Positions 1 to 12,265 of a DNA stretch of 64,000 nucleotides are shown here, in pieces. Source of the DNA: Gambelia wislizenii (Eukaryota; Chordata; Lepidosauria; Squamata; Crotaphytidae). Below the pieces are notes generated by a model. That model worked only from the letters and a program-made list of their open reading frames with translations, ran no database searches and had not been told where the DNA came from. The DNA lies in NCBI GenBank assembly GCA_030847615.1, contig JAUMIR010000001.1:180005001-180069000 (forward strand), read 5' to 3'. The position numbers and the translations under genes were made by a program. Position 1 is the first letter of the stretch; the number at the start of each line of letters is the position of its first letter.

Positions 1-2109
1 ACTGTCCCTGAGCAACACCCTCTGGGACCTGCCCGAGAGGAAGGACTGGAACCACTGGAGCGCAGTGCCTCCGATTCCTAACCCTCTCAGGCGATCCAAG
101 AGGATGCTATGATCTATCGTATCGAAAGCCGCTGAGATGTCCAAAAGCACCAACAGGGTCACGCTACCCCTGTCGATGCTTAGACGCAGGTCGTCGGTTA
201 AGGCAACCATGGCAGTCTCAACTCCAAATCCTGTCCTAAAGCCAGTTTGAAATGGGTCTAGATAATCGGTTTCATCCAAGACCACTTGGAGTTGAAGCGC
301 AACTGCCCTCTCAATCACTTTGCTCAAGAATGGTAACATAGAAACCGGCCTATAGTTATACATGTCCAGGGGGTCTAGGGAAGGTTTTTTCAGGAGCGGC
401 CTAACCGCTGCTTCCTTTAAACAAGATGGAACAAACCCTTCTCTGAGGGATGCATTGATGATGTCCTTAAAGAACACCATCAAGGCAGTCCCCCCCTGAA
501 TGGCCAGCCATGAAGGGCAAGGATCGAGCGGGCAGGTCGTCTTCTTCACCCTACGAAGTAGCTTGTCCACATCCTCTGTACTCATGGATTGAAATTCATC
601 CAGTAAACTTACATCAACGGAGTTGCTGGACACTCGTCAATTGTTTCTGTCAAATTACTGGCATCTAAGTCGGCTCTTATCCAAGAGATTTTATCGGCAA
701 AGAAATTGTTAAACGCGTCACAGCAGGCTGTTGTTGGGTTAAGCAACGGGTTCTGCGCAGGAATAACCTGCATCAACTCCCTTACCACCCTAAACAGCTC
801 TACTGGACGGGACTCTGCAGACGCAATACGTGCAGAGGAGAAGGGTCTCTGCGCTGCACGTAGTGCCTCTCGATAGGACCAAAGAAAGTTCCTATGACGA
901 GTCCTGTTGGATAAGAGTCGAGTTTTCTGCCAGTTGCGCTCTAGTCATTGTCCAACCCGCTTCATTTTCCTAAACTCTGTTGTATACCATTGCTTACGGT
1001 TTGGAACGGGTTGGAAAGGACGCTTGGGAGCGATCGTGTCAATAGCCTTGGTAAGGTCGGTGTTCCAGGTATTAACCAAAGCTTCGAGAGGGTCGCCGGC
1101 GTTACCAACCATTAAACCCTCCAAGGCTTTCTGGAATCCTCTTGGTTCCATTAGCCTTCGAGGGCGGACCATTTTAATGGGTCCACCACCCCCGGTGGGG
1201 CGGGAAGAGACTCTTAGTTCAGTCTTGACCAAGAAATGATCCATCCATGACAATGCGGTGGTTTTTATAACCTCCGCCTACGGATATTCCTGCTCCGTAC
1301 TAAAGACTGCATTGAGGGTATGACCCGCACAATGTGTGGGCCCGACGACCATTTGGGATAGGCCCATGTTTGTCATGGTTTCCATGAACTCCCGAGCTGC
1401 ACCAGTCAGATTTGTCAAGCTGGTCTCGAGTGGAATGTTGAAGTCGCCCAGCACTAAAAGTCTGGGCGACTCCAACAGCAACTCTGAGACCAGCTGTGTC
1501 AGCTCGGTTAGGGAGTCTGCTAGACAACGGGGTGGTCGGTATACTAGCAGAATCCCCAAACTATCCCTGGTCCTCAGGCTAAGGTACATACACTCAAAGT
1601 GGACTGTGTTTCGGACAGGTATCCTGGTCAAGGTCAGATTGTTCTTATAAACCAGAGCCACCCCGACCCCCCCCACTTCCCCTCACCTGCTCACTGACAG
1701 AATACCCGGCTGGGAGGGCCTGTGCCCAGGTGACAGCGCTATCCTCTCCCTGCCAGGTTTCTGTGAAGCAAGCCAGGTCGGCATCCTCATCCAAGAGTAG
1801 ATCGTATATAATATGAGTTTTATTCTTAACCGACCTGGCATTGCAGAAGAGCAAAGTAAGGTTCTGTGGAATGGTTGGTACGCTCTCCAATCCATTCCGG
1901 GAAACAGGGTGAACTGAAGGTGGGATAGCTAACAAACAGCGATCCCGCCTTCTTTTGTAACATCTGTTCACTCTGTTCCGACCATATCTCCCTTTCCCCA
2001 GCACAACTCCAATTTCCGCCCCCACTCCATTCCCGGCCTCAGCTGACTCCAATTGCAGGCTGAGAGTCCTTCTGGCTGCTGGCTGGTGTTCCTGAGGGGT
2101 GTGGACCAC
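1..2109 (-). pseudogene. L2 ORF2 (endonuclease-reverse transcriptase), broken and partial
   Basis: Polyprotein that would nick target DNA and reverse-transcribe its own RNA. The N-terminal segment (2109 to 1645) contains FCNARSVKNKTHIIYDLL and CFTETW, the first endonuclease blocks. The next segment (1676 to 1278) is in another frame and holds LVLGDFNIP, so a frameshift lies near the C-rich run at about 1665-1677. The usual SDH histidine box appears as WMDHFLV near 1236-1250, with serine replaced by methionine. A further frame covers 1253-945. The reverse transcriptase part follows to the window edge with a readable NYRPVS and motif A. Several frame changes mean this copy cannot make a full protein. 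Start codon uncertain. Confidence 0.82.
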
Positions 2110-2569
2110 GGCCCCTCCCGCTGCTGCCTCGCTGCCCAGAAGTCCTCAGGGCCCCACTACAGCCTCCTGGCCCGGTGGAATGGGGTGAAAGGCTGCTGCA
2201 GGCTAGAGAACCTCTGGCTTGCTGGCTGGTGTTCCTGAGGGGTGTGGGAGTGGCTTAAGACACCAGCCACTCCTGGACACGCCCCCTCCCACTGCTGCCT
2301 CGCTGCCCAGAAGTCCTCAGGGCCCCACTACAGCCTCCTGGCCTGGTGGAATGGGGTGAAAGGCTGCTGCAGGCTGGAGAACCTCTGGCTTGCTGGCTGG
2401 TGTTCCTGAGGGGGTGGGAGTGGCTTAAAATGCCACCCACTCCTGGCCACACCCCCTCCCGCTGCTGCCTCGCTGCCAAGAAGTCCTCAGGGCCCCACTA
2501 CAGCTTCCTGGCCTGGTGGAATGGGGTGAAAGGCTGCTGCAGGCTGGAGAACCTCTGGCTTGCTGGTTC
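2070..2569 (-). repeat. Tandem ~170-bp GC-rich monomers at the L2 5' end
   Basis: A block containing GTCCTCAGGGCCCCACTAC recurs near 2141, 2312 and 2482, giving periods of 171 and 170 bp and nearly three units. Units differ at only a few positions. They sit directly upstream of the L2 coding region on its sense strand, the position of promoter monomers in some LINEs. A promoter role is inference; the alternative is an unrelated minisatellite beside a 5'-truncated L2. Confidence 0.8.
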
Positions 2570-2739
2570 TCCACTTTAACACTTTAGTGGTTCTCCACTA
2601 AAACACTTTACATTCATGCTTCCCTTTTCATTTTTTTTTTAAATATCATTGCGGATGTACCCAGTGGCTACATCCTATAAGGAGGGTATCATGGTTTGTG
2701 CTGGCATAGAACATTAGGGCTCCTCCCCTGTGATGAAGA

Positions 2740-2965
2740 AGCCCAGGGAGCATCCACACTAGAGAAATGATCCAGGTTGAAACTAGATTATTTGCATGGC
2801 TCCTTCCTATGGAATCCTGGTATTTGTAGTTTGTTGAGGAACCAGCACTTTTTGTCAGAGAAGGCTAAAGACCTTGTAAAACTACAAATCCCAGGATTCC
2901 ATAGAAAGGAGCTATGCAAATAATCCAGTTTCAAACTGGATTATTTGTGTCGAGTGGATTCCAAC
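2740..2965. mobile_element. Palindromic MITE, group A
   Basis: Two inverted arms of about 50 bp (2779-2832 and 2881-2931) flank a short loop. The arms share the block ACTACAAATCCCAGGATTC and its complement, with outer ATCCACAC-like ends. No coding capacity. Related palindromes lie at 8205, 26414, 28809 and 40585. The target duplication is not clear. Confidence 0.72.
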
Positions 2966-3639
2966 CCCCCCAGTCTTTTGGCAGGAAGTAACAGCTGGTA
3001 GGAAGTAGCTTGCTATTTGAATGATCAAGTAGCAAGGCAGATGCTGAACAACAACTAGTCCCATACCCCATTGCAAGGTCTAACAGAGAAAAAAAGCAGG
3101 ACTATAGGTGATCTAATTGGCCAAAGTCCCAGTAGATGTCAAACTATTTTGGACGTGCATGACTCATTGTGGATGTTCCTGCCCCTGCATTCAGGCATGC
3201 CTCAAACGTACTGGTGTGTGTTGTGGGCATGTCTTCCTCCCCTCCTTCAATGCATACTGAGGGAAGGCAGGAAAGAACATACCCCCATCCATGTTGTCAG
3301 CAGTGGGGACCAGCCAAGAGTGTGGGAGGAGACAAAACAAGGAAGCCAGATGGGGAATTTACTCCTGGCTGTCTTGGAAGCTCCCAGGGGTTTCAAAAGA
3401 ACCTCCTCCTGCCCTGGGTGCAAAGCTGCAATTAGACTCATGAAAGCATCCTCAAAGGACCAGGACAGAAAAATCAACATTTGGACCTTCAAATAATAAT
3501 ATTAATAATTACAATAAGAAGTAAAACCAAATCCCAGGGCTTTTGTCCACTCTGGCTAAGCCTTTAGTTTTCTTCATATGTTTTTCAAAATAACTTTACT
3601 TACAATGCATTTTCATAATTACATACAATATATAATGAA

Positions 3640-4620
3640 TGCACTCTCCATTCTGATTAATGACTGTGCCAAGGTATAGAAATCTTGAATTATTTCAATG
3701 TCTTCACCATCTCCTTTATAGTTATGTAAATCATCTGTGGTCATTATTTTTGTTTTCTTAAGGATCAACTGTAAATCTGCCTTTGCACACTCTTCCTAGT
3801 TTTTTTCTATTTTCTGCTAGTAGTTTGGTGTCATCTGCATATCTTAAATTGTTGATGTTCCTTCCTCCAATTTTCACACCTACTTCCTCCAAGCCTAATC
3901 CTGCTTTATCTATGATGTGTTCAGCATAGAATTTAAACAAATACGGTGATAAAGTGCAGCCTTGCCTGACTCTCTTGCCAATTGGAAACCATTTTGTTCC
4001 TCCGTATTCTGTCCTAACAGTAGTCTCTTGTCCTGAGTAAAAGTTAAACATCAGGGCAATCAAATGTTGTAGCACACCCATTTCTTTAAGAGTGATGCAT
4101 AGTTTTTCATGATCCATACAATCAGACTTTGCTATAATATATAAACCAAAGGCTTATTTTCTTCTGAAATTCTTCAGTGCACTCCTAGTGTCTCTTTCTT
4201 TCTTGAACCCAGCTTGGACGTCCAGCATTTATCACTCCATATATAGTCAAAGTTATTGTTGTAGAATTTTGAGTATCACTTTGGCTTCATGGGAAATTAA
4301 TGCAATGGTCCTGTGGTTACTGCAATCCCTGCTGTCCTCTTCCTTGGGGATTAGAATGTATATTCAGTCTTTCCAATCTATGGCCCATTGTTTTGTTTTC
4401 CATATTTGTTGACAAATTTTAAATAAAATTAGAGTTGTTTCTGCCTCTATAGATTGAAGCAGCTCAATTTTTTTCACTGTAGTAGCCAAAGATTTCAATA
4501 ACCAAATCATGTCTATTCTTGAAAATTATCTTTGTCTTTCAGAGAAGTAAGTATATTCCTTCAAATCCCCATATTTATATCTCCATGTATTGGCCAACTC
4601 CAAATTGTCCATTTAAAAAA
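3640..4620 (-). mobile_element. BovB (RTE clade) LINE fragment
   Basis: The minus strand encodes a reverse-transcriptase fragment. Readable blocks are DHEKLCITLKEMG, VRQGCTLSPYLF and NNLRYADDTKLLAE, close to the BovB wording known from squamates and ruminants; the catalytic YADD box is intact. Longest open stretch is 4117-3758. Downstream of it, KTKIM and a degraded thumb region can be followed to about 3640. The upstream region to about 4620 is degraded. Truncated at both ends. Confidence 0.85.
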
Positions 4621-4639
4621 CAAAAACAAAAAAACCTTT

Positions 4640-5100
4640 TGTTAGCTTGTCTTGGGAGATCCTAATACTGTACTTTTCTCAGATGTACTATCTTTCTGGT
4701 GAGATACATCTGCATTCCAATATCCAATTATCATAAGGCAGATCTGACAATTTATCCATAAACACAACGTAAAATGTTACCTTGTTCTGATTCATGGCAT
4801 TGCCCCACCACCAGACACATCAATATGGACCCCCACATACCTGCCTTTTCCATCAATCCATATCAGCTTTGGACCTAAGAATGGGTTTATATACAGAACA
4901 ACTCCATTTTTCTTCTTCTGTCCAGCAGAAGGAATTTCCCTCTTAACTTTTAAATGCCAAATAGTTAATATCCTTTTTTTGTAGTATGTGTTTCTTGTAG
5001 ACAAATTATATCTTGATGAAGTTTTTTTCAATAATGGAATATCTTCTTTCTCTTTTGTGAAGTATTAGCTTCATTTATATTCCATGTAGGACATTTGTGA
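4640..5100 (-). mobile_element. L1 ORF2 5' fragment (endonuclease)
   Basis: The minus strand from about 5090 reads CPTWNINEANTSQKRKK, then IICLQETHT near 5000, then KKNGVVLYINPFLGPKL near 4900. These match the first blocks of L1 ORF2, and the counterparts TWNVKGLN, ICLQETR and RGVALYVNPRL are seen in the complete L1 at 48.4 kb. Two frame changes and stops show it is dead. It abuts the BovB fragment through an A-rich junction. Confidence 0.8.
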
Positions 5101-5924
5101 CCCTATGTATATGGGTGAAGTTGTGGAAAGTACACAGGAGTAAACTGTAACCTTCTGCCAGCTTGGTGCCTCTTCGTCTGTCTGGGAGTTTACTTATCTA
5201 TATAGGAAGATCTTTAAGAGAAAATGATGCATATGCTTTGGATGATAAAACAAAGCATCATGGGCTAGAGAGTTACCAAAACTAAAACAACAACAACAAA
5301 AGCAATAACTATAGCTACTATATTTTTCTATTCTACTTAGCACTGATTCCATAGATGTAAAAGTTCAGCTGCTCATTATGACCTGGAGAAATCAGAGAAT
5401 TATTGGGGTGTCTCCAGAAATTTAGAAGAAAATCAGGCTGAGAGTGCTGGCAACTCCAGAGTCTGTAACTGCCACGTGTCTAACTTGAATAGGCTGTTCA
5501 GAAGCCACTTTTGTTGACCCCTCTTGTCCCCCCCCCCAATTCATCTTTAATTTTGCCTTTGAGTGAAATTTTGGTGAGAACTCTAGTTATCATTAATGTC
5601 TGCTAGCATTCTAAAATAAAACTTGATGCTTCAAATGAAAAGAGGAACCAGGTGTTGCTAAAATTATTCTAAGCCTTGCAGATTATTCTGAGAACCAGAT
5701 TCTATCTAATTGTTTTGAATTCTGAATAATGAAGAACATTATAGATAGAGTTAATAGATAATGCTAATTTAAAGTGTAAAATAGCTTTAATCACATAGCT
5801 AATTACTGAAGCAGAGATCGAAAGGGAAGGTGGAGAAGAAAGCTAGATAAGATTTTGCTCCCAAATTTACTAGCAGAGTTCCACTGAATTTTTTTAATTC
5901 CTGCTGACAGCCCTTTGTATAGTA
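5101..5924. other. Anonymous sequence
   Basis: AT-rich, no long open frame and no repeat I can name. A C9 run lies at about 5528-5537. Confidence 0.5.
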
Positions 5925-6172
5925 GTTGATGTGTGCCTTTAAGTAATTTTCAGTTTATGACAACCCTAATCTAAACCCATCATGGGGTTTTCTTAGCAAG
6001 ATTTATTGAAAGGGCGTTTTTTTTTTTTTTTTTGCCTTTCTCTGAGGCTGAGAGTGTGTGACTTGCCTGAGGTCATCCAGTGGGTTTCCATGGCTGACTG
6101 AAGATTCAAACCCTATTCTCCAGAGTCGTAGTCCACCAGACAAACCACTAAACCACACTGACTCTCCCTTTG
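5925..6172 (-). mobile_element. tRNA-derived SINE with RTE-like tail
   Basis: Minus-strand SINE with its head near 6172. A degenerate B box (GGGTTTGAATC) lies in the head, followed by the body phrase TGGAAACCCACTGG and the tail phrase GAAAACCCCATGAT. The 3' end resembles the RTE-family ending of other reptile SINEs. An internal T17 run (A17 on the sense strand) at 6017-6033 is an odd expansion. Same family as 24409 and 27061. Confidence 0.8.
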
Positions 6173-8204
6173 TTTTTAATGTAATTCTAGCATTATTGGA
6201 ATATGCTCTGGGGGGAAATGTACATCTTTTCCTTAGGAGTCAAGGCACACAGATCCAATGGTAGTGAGCACATATAGAGCTTATACCTTATGATCCTTAG
6301 GGTAAGGATAATACTGTGATCCATTAGTAGATCTCCAGTAGAAGACTGAAACATGAGCTAAACCTTTCAACAGAGAGTTCAGCTCACCCCCCTAATGCCG
6401 CCACTGAATGCACACAGTAACTAACATCCAGTCGTGTGCTCTGACTGTTGAGCTCCCTTCTCATTGTAGTTCAAAATGCTGTTCCTGAAGGTTATCGTCT
6501 ATTAAATATAGTGTAAAGAAAAGTCTTCAAGTGACAGGCAGGAAAAATGGGTGAACCTTGTGCATACCTGGAAGCACTTTACATGTGTGTAAGAATCTTT
6601 TTAGATCCTAGCCAATGAGCTGCACATAGAGGGGATATCTACGTGACAAAAAAATCTGTACAGGGGTAAAAAATCCAAAAAGGCAGTAATTTGAATGTCT
6701 ATGATCTGCCTACATGATAAAAATCCCCCCCTAAAATCCATACAACCCCCCTTTGCCCAGCTGGCTGGAGCAAGAGATCCAAGTGGTAGTTTTAAATCTC
6801 CCGCCACTTTTTTTTTAATTAAAAAGGTGTCATGACTACGGACAACCATAATCATGTTTATGAAGCCCTCTATATGCTAGACCCTCACCAGTGACCAGTG
6901 CACCAAAAAAGATGTGAAGCAGCTCATGGTAACTAATTGTTGCTGCTCTGGAGCAATTTTTGACCCCGGTGTGACTTGAGTGAGTGGGGACTATAATATT
7001 CAGTTCAGTTGAGATCCTGATTGGGTGATAAGGCAGAGCTGGATTTGGCTCAGCTTTGGAGGCCATCTGATTCAACTCAGGAATGAATCAAACTCTTATG
7101 CCATCAATTGATTTCTTCTAACATGTGGTTTTGTTTTGTTTTTGGCAATTGTACGTGCCTAAATATGCTTCAGAGAGAGAAGTTTGGAGGTTAGGGAGTT
7201 AGGATGAATGAAAGTTTTGAGGGTTGTTTTTTTCTCACCTTTCTGCCCAAACAACAGCACCAAAGCCACAGAAACTGTATATGCTTCATCATGGATGGAT
7301 TGTATGAGTGAAAGTTACTTTATTAAGCAAATAACAGGTGAAGGTTTACACTGTAGAACTTGTACAGTCTATATGGTGGAACAGAGAAAGACTGAACTTT
7401 GGAGTGTTCTTGTAGGAACTACCTTCCCATCTTTTTTTTATCACTTTGCTTTCTTCTGTGATTGTTACACACACATGCACACACACACACAGAGAGAGAG
7501 AGAGAGAATGCAACACACCCATAACACCTGGGGATAACAGCTTCTGGGGACAAAAGTTGTCCCTATAATCTTTCAGCCAGAGAGGTAGTGATATGGTAGG
7601 AGAGCAAAAAGCCTAACTTGCCATCATTAGGCTTCATATTTTGCAGGGTGAGAGGAGGGAGAAGTTGTGTGAAGATCATTTTATTTTCCTGCTCATGCCT
7701 AAATCTCTCTATTAAAGTTGTAGGCAACTGTAACAGGTCCTGGGGCCACTTTTATGCCCGAGGACCCTCCAGGCACCACATGAACTGTGAGAAAAAAACA
7801 GAACAAAAAACAAAATGGCCAGAAGACCATTTCTGCTTCTCCAAAAGAAAAAAAGAGGTGCATTTTTTATGTTAAACATTTCAGGGAGCCCTTGCAACCT
7901 ATGTAAAAAGTAAGTGGTTGTACTGTAACCTTCCTGGAACAGCAGTTCTATTTGGCCAGAAAAAGATTGGTCTGAGGATTCTGGAGATGTCAGGGCCATA
8001 AAAGCATCTGGGGGAAGGGTTGCAAGTGCCTTCAAGGGGATACTTTGCCCACCTCCCATTCTACTATTATAAGCTATTATCAGTTGCTGATAAGGTGATA
8101 CCCTGACATAGAGAGATGGATAAGAAATATGTTGGGTTCATGTGGAAAGGCCCATTTGCAGCTGCCAGTGGACCAGGGCATATCTTACCTCTATACATTA
8201 CCAA
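6173..8204. other. Anonymous sequence with a compound microsatellite
   Basis: No recognisable gene or repeat except (AC)n(AG)n at 7471-7507. Open frames of up to 115 codons on both strands show no family resemblance and are consistent with chance. Confidence 0.5.
7471..7507. repeat. (AC)n(AG)n compound microsatellite
   Basis: About ten AC units interrupted by ATGC, then about eight AG units. Confidence 0.95.
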
Positions 8205-8413
8205 GCCTTATTGCACTACACTGGTATAGCACTATTATTCCACTTAAACTGCTCTGGCTGCCTCCTGTGGAATTTTGGGATTTGCAGTTTAGGGAGGGAC
8301 ATTTAGCTTTCTCAGCCAGAGAGCTGAGAACTAAAAATCCCAGAATTCGATAGGAGGCAGACACAGCAGTTAAAGTGGAATAATGGTGCTATAACAGTGT
8401 AGTGCAATAAGCC
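8205..8413. mobile_element. Palindromic MITE, group B
   Basis: Terminal inverted repeats CTTATTGCACTACAC and GTGTAGTGCAATAAG bound about 205 bp. Inner arms carry GCAGTTAAAGTGGAATAAT and its complement, and the centre carries the same AATCCCAGAATTC-like core as the other copies. No clear target duplication. Confidence 0.82.
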
Positions 8414-10546
8414 TCTAAGACTCTGAAATGTGTTTCGGGGCTGGGGGGATTAATGTGCATATTTGCAAAATGTGTGTGACTAAAATGTTTGCAATTCAAA
8501 GGTCCACGTGAATGTGGAAAGGTAAAATGCATGTAATACATGCATATAAAAATATGTAAATCATGTTTTCATTTAAAAAAAACAGTGTGGAAAAATATAT
8601 ATGAAAATACCTACAAATTTCTTTGTGGGGAAAGAAAAGGTTTCCCATTGGTGGAAATGAAAATATTAATTGAATAATTATAAATTCAATTATAATTATA
8701 ATTAGACTGGTGAATTTATACATCCCTACTCCAACAGATAATGTATTGGGGTAGCTAGACTCGGGTTGTGGACCTATTGAACTCCACATCTTTCTTGGGC
8801 AGGGCTGGTGCAACTTACTGAACAGGTAGGGATGGCTCCAGGTCTTTTCATATTATCAACAGCTCTCAAACAAAGCCATTATGAAATTCCTTAGTATTGA
8901 TGATGCCAGAGACACAAGCAATCATAATAAGAAGTGGAAACATGGGAGCCACTACTGATAAGTTCCTTCTGGAGCTCTCCCAAAATTACTATGGTTGGAA
9001 GGAAAAAGGAGTACTTTGGCAAAATTATCCCTGGGGAGAAGCTAGAGCTATAAGTCACAAAATTCCATATCCCTGCCCTTTTCCTTGGTCTTGTGTTTTC
9101 CTTATGTGGAGACCTTGCAGGAGAATATATCAATTTTTGGAGACACATCCATAGAATTGAGTCACACATTCTATCCCTAACCTTACAGAAGTATTTCAAA
9201 CAATTATGTCATCTCATTGAAGAAGCAACAATCACAAGAGCTATTATTATCCATCTTAGGCCCATGTTTAAATATAGCTTCCAAAAACTATTGAGTGAAG
9301 ATATGTTTAAATTAGCCATTTAAATTTAATATTGTAGTGAGTCATGGGGTAAATCCAGTTCTTAAGAAAAATGGGAAAGAAATTTTTCTGTAAAGAAACG
9401 ACTGAAACTATTTTTCAGAACAATCACTGGGAGAAAAAAAATGGGGAAAAAGTTCACTTACATAATGCAATTTTCATATATTTAAATATGTGTGAAGATA
9501 AAGTTGTCAAATCACCTTCAAGGAGTTCATGAGCCATTCAGGTACTGACTTGTTGAATGAAAAGTTATTTTTGAGTTGGTGAGTTATGCTGGCTTTTTTT
9601 TTTTTAAAAAAAAAAAAGCTCCATAAGGCATTTAAACATTCTTTTCAGAATAATTCAGCATTTACTCACATATACATACATTCTGTTCTTTTGGAATAAT
9701 GCAATGTTCAGAATTTTTCACAATTAATCTAATACAGTTCATGTTTCTGCTCTGTGATTGTCCACACAGCATATAGTGTGCATCAGATATGTGGTTGATA
9801 AAGGAACCTACTGTGTGTGTGATTAGAGTAGCACACCAACTGTCCTTCCCTTTTTCTTTAATGAAGGCATACAGATATCTACTCTTTCACAAGGAGAATA
9901 ATCAAAGGGTGTGACCTCAATTAATGTGACAGCACTACACTTGTCCTCTAGTAATTAGAATTATAGCAGAAAGCAACCCCAGCCCAATCCCTTTTTGACC
10001 CCATTCACAGGCAACAAATTGTCTGTGTGTGGACAGGGTATTTTGGAAGTTAAAGCCTGGAACATGACCCACCAGGATGCCTTCCAACTCCTCTGTATTG
10101 TTGTCCACCATGTATGAATCCCTGTAATCCCCCAAAAGATGGCACTTAGGCCAAGAATGCCAATGTTGGCTGCCATTTTGGGCTGCAATCTCCCTCCACC
10201 CATGCCCCTTAGAACATTGTGGCATAACATTATTTTACAGTATTGTAAGGATTTAAACATGGCAAAGTGGAGAAACCTGGGGAGTGCCAGTGGGTTTTGC
10301 ATTCTTGTTCTTGAAACAAATTTGTACTTCCTGAGATGAACAGAAGGCGAGAATCAGGAATTGCAGCTGCTCCATGCTGTTATCACCAATCAGGCAGTAG
10401 CCTTCTCAATGAAGAAACTCCTGGACTGATTCTGCTGCCTAAAGCTAACCACTGCATCCTTCTGAGATACTTGTCACAATCTGATGAAGATTTCTGGATA
10501 ACACAAAAGCTTGCACAGTCTTTATTCCACAATCAGGAAATAACAT
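8414..10546. other. Anonymous AT-rich sequence
   Basis: No gene recognised. Contains AT-rich palindromic stretches near 8667-8700 and the T12/A12 palindrome at 9592. Short open frames (for example 8897-9154 and 9961-10302) have no recognisable motif. Confidence 0.5.
9592..9619. repeat. Perfect GC-T12-A12-GC palindrome
   Basis: Twelve T then twelve A, capped by GC on each side, a 28-bp perfect inverted repeat with no loop. Possibly a relic of two opposed poly(A) tails. Confidence 0.9.
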
Positions 10547-10668
10547 AGCCCTCCAGATGCAGTTGAACTACAACTCCCATTATTTCTCATCATTGTCTAG
10601 AATGGCTGGGGCTGCTGGACTCACAGTCCAACTACATTTGGATGGTTGCATGATTCTCATCCCTGTAA
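10547..10668. mobile_element. Degenerate hAT-like MITE
   Basis: Contains CCTCCAGATG followed by AACTACAACTCCCAT on the left, with diverged complements on the right (TCCAACTACATTTGGATGG). It resembles the cleaner hAT-like copy at 28166 but is more decayed. Boundaries approximate. Confidence 0.55.
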
Positions 10669-11592
10669 TTAAAGCACAGACTTTTTCCTTTCATGGATCA
10701 GTGCAATTATTTTTGGTTCTTTTTCTCCCCAGATAAGGAATTCTTAAGGCAGCAAAAAGGTCCTGTCTCTGAGAGCTTGACTATATGGGCATAGCCACAG
10801 TGGATTTCTTCAATCTGCAGCAGCTTCATAAATGCCACACTCACTAGGATTCTCTGATTACAGACTGGAGTATCCTATCACACTGTTAGTTGAGTCAGAA
10901 TAAAAGAATTGATTAAAAAAAAAATTAAAAGCACCAGAAAGGAGTCCCGTCTACCAGATGTCTCACCCCAGCTTTGCTCTGAAGCCAATCCTCAGCCACC
11001 ACACAGCCAAAAATCTGGGTTTTCCCCTCAAATCCAGAGTAAACTGTGAATCTTACAGATCAGGGAGTGCCTATAGAAACCCCGGAAAAAATGTGCATCT
11101 TTGAAAATGATATGTGTCAACTGTGCCATAAATATGGGATGAGTATGGGTTTTATTGCCTGTGTAGACAAGCTCTGAGTCACCAGAGATTAAGTTCCCAG
11201 AAGTTAATGTTATAGTCCAGATGCTTTTAGCAAGACTTAATGTGCATTGGCGTATGTGTGTGTATTAAAAAAATACAAATTAATTTGGAAACAGGATAGA
11301 ATTATAAGTAAGGCTAGCTGGAAATGACATGGACTGGAAATAGGTAGTTGGTCTTGAAGTGGTTTGTTTGTTCATTCAGACATCCAATTTACATCCCACC
11401 TTGCTCCCAATGCAGGGGCCAGTTGGGATTGTTCTTTCTCAATTAAATCTGGAAATGTTTGGTAGTCTGAAAGCATCTTGGCTCTCTCACACAGAGAAGC
11501 AGGAGAAAGAGACAGATGTTACCAAAAGCCTGTGAGTCCAGGATCCATGGAGTCATAAATTATCACTTCATGACAGAAAAAAAGAGACTGAT
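10669..11592. other. Anonymous sequence
   Basis: Nothing recognised on either strand. Confidence 0.5.
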
Positions 11593-12265
11593 TGGGCATA
11601 TCAAATGAACTAATATATTGCTGACCAACCATAGATTAATGAGACCAGACACAGAAAGCTCGGTTGAATAAAGGCCACTTTAACCTAAAACCTATTTAAA
11701 AGTGATGAAAGTGGAGAGGAGAAAGAAGGGGAGAGCAACCTAGTATGGGATCAACTGAGGCCAGGCGTCACCCCTTGACCTCCTCCTCAGCCTTCCTGTG
11801 GGCAAAACACCTGAGCCTTGGGGGAAATCCAATGGGTTGCTCCCCATCTGGCCATTGACTGGAAGACAGACATGAGGAACTCCCTCAAGTGATAGGGCTT
11901 AAAGCGACAGCCAAGTCCTCCAACCAGCCCCTAGGGTAGTCTTCTTCCCCACCCGAGTCACAGGACCTAAAGAGGCAATTCCAGAGCTCTCCCCTTCACC
12001 AAATGACAACAAGGTGTTCTTCATACCTGCTAATTTTCTCCCCTCACTACCAGCCAAGGACTCCTCCCTTTGCCAATTGTCAAACTCCTTCAGATACAAT
12101 GTGGAGTAGGCAAAAAAGAAAAAGAAAAAGAAAAAATAATGCTACCCAGCCCCTGAACAACCAGCAAAGCTCACACTGCACTGGAGCCAGGGGGTGGGTC
12201 AAAGCAAACAGCACCAAGGAAGAAGTGAAGGGAGGTGGGAGGACTTAAATAGCCTCTGACTCTGA
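11593..12265 (-). mobile_element. LTR-like repeat, family 2 copy 1
   Basis: Read on the minus strand it has a TATA-like CTATTTAAGTCC near 12241-12252, about 550 bp of body, then TTTAGGTTAAAGTGG and TGTCTGGTCTCATTA near its 3' end. The same 3' phrases recur at 17896, 20735 and 33.2 kb. The TATA box near the left and conserved polyadenylation/R-like end look like an LTR. No internal retroviral genes are present, so class is unresolved. Confidence 0.5.

Larger units (their letters stand above)
1..2569 (-). mobile_element. L2-clade LINE, 3' end beyond the window
   Basis: Non-LTR retrotransposon read on the minus strand. From its 5' end it shows GC-rich tandem monomers (about 2569 to 2070), an apurinic-type endonuclease region (about 1900 to 1240), a linker (1240 to 660) and the first half of a reverse transcriptase (660 to 1). 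The reverse transcriptase retains an NYRPVS block and the LLVLLDISAAFDTIDHS motif A block, wording typical of L2-clade elements. The catalytic FADD box, the thumb and the 3' UTR would lie left of position 1. CR1 is related, but this sequence differs clearly from the CR1 copy at 33.7 kb. Clade assignment rests on motif memory, not a search. Confidence 0.85.

Noticed and set aside
2053..2579. Frames through the 5' monomers
   Set aside because: Produced by GC-rich tandem repeats; the repeated peptide follows the DNA repeat.
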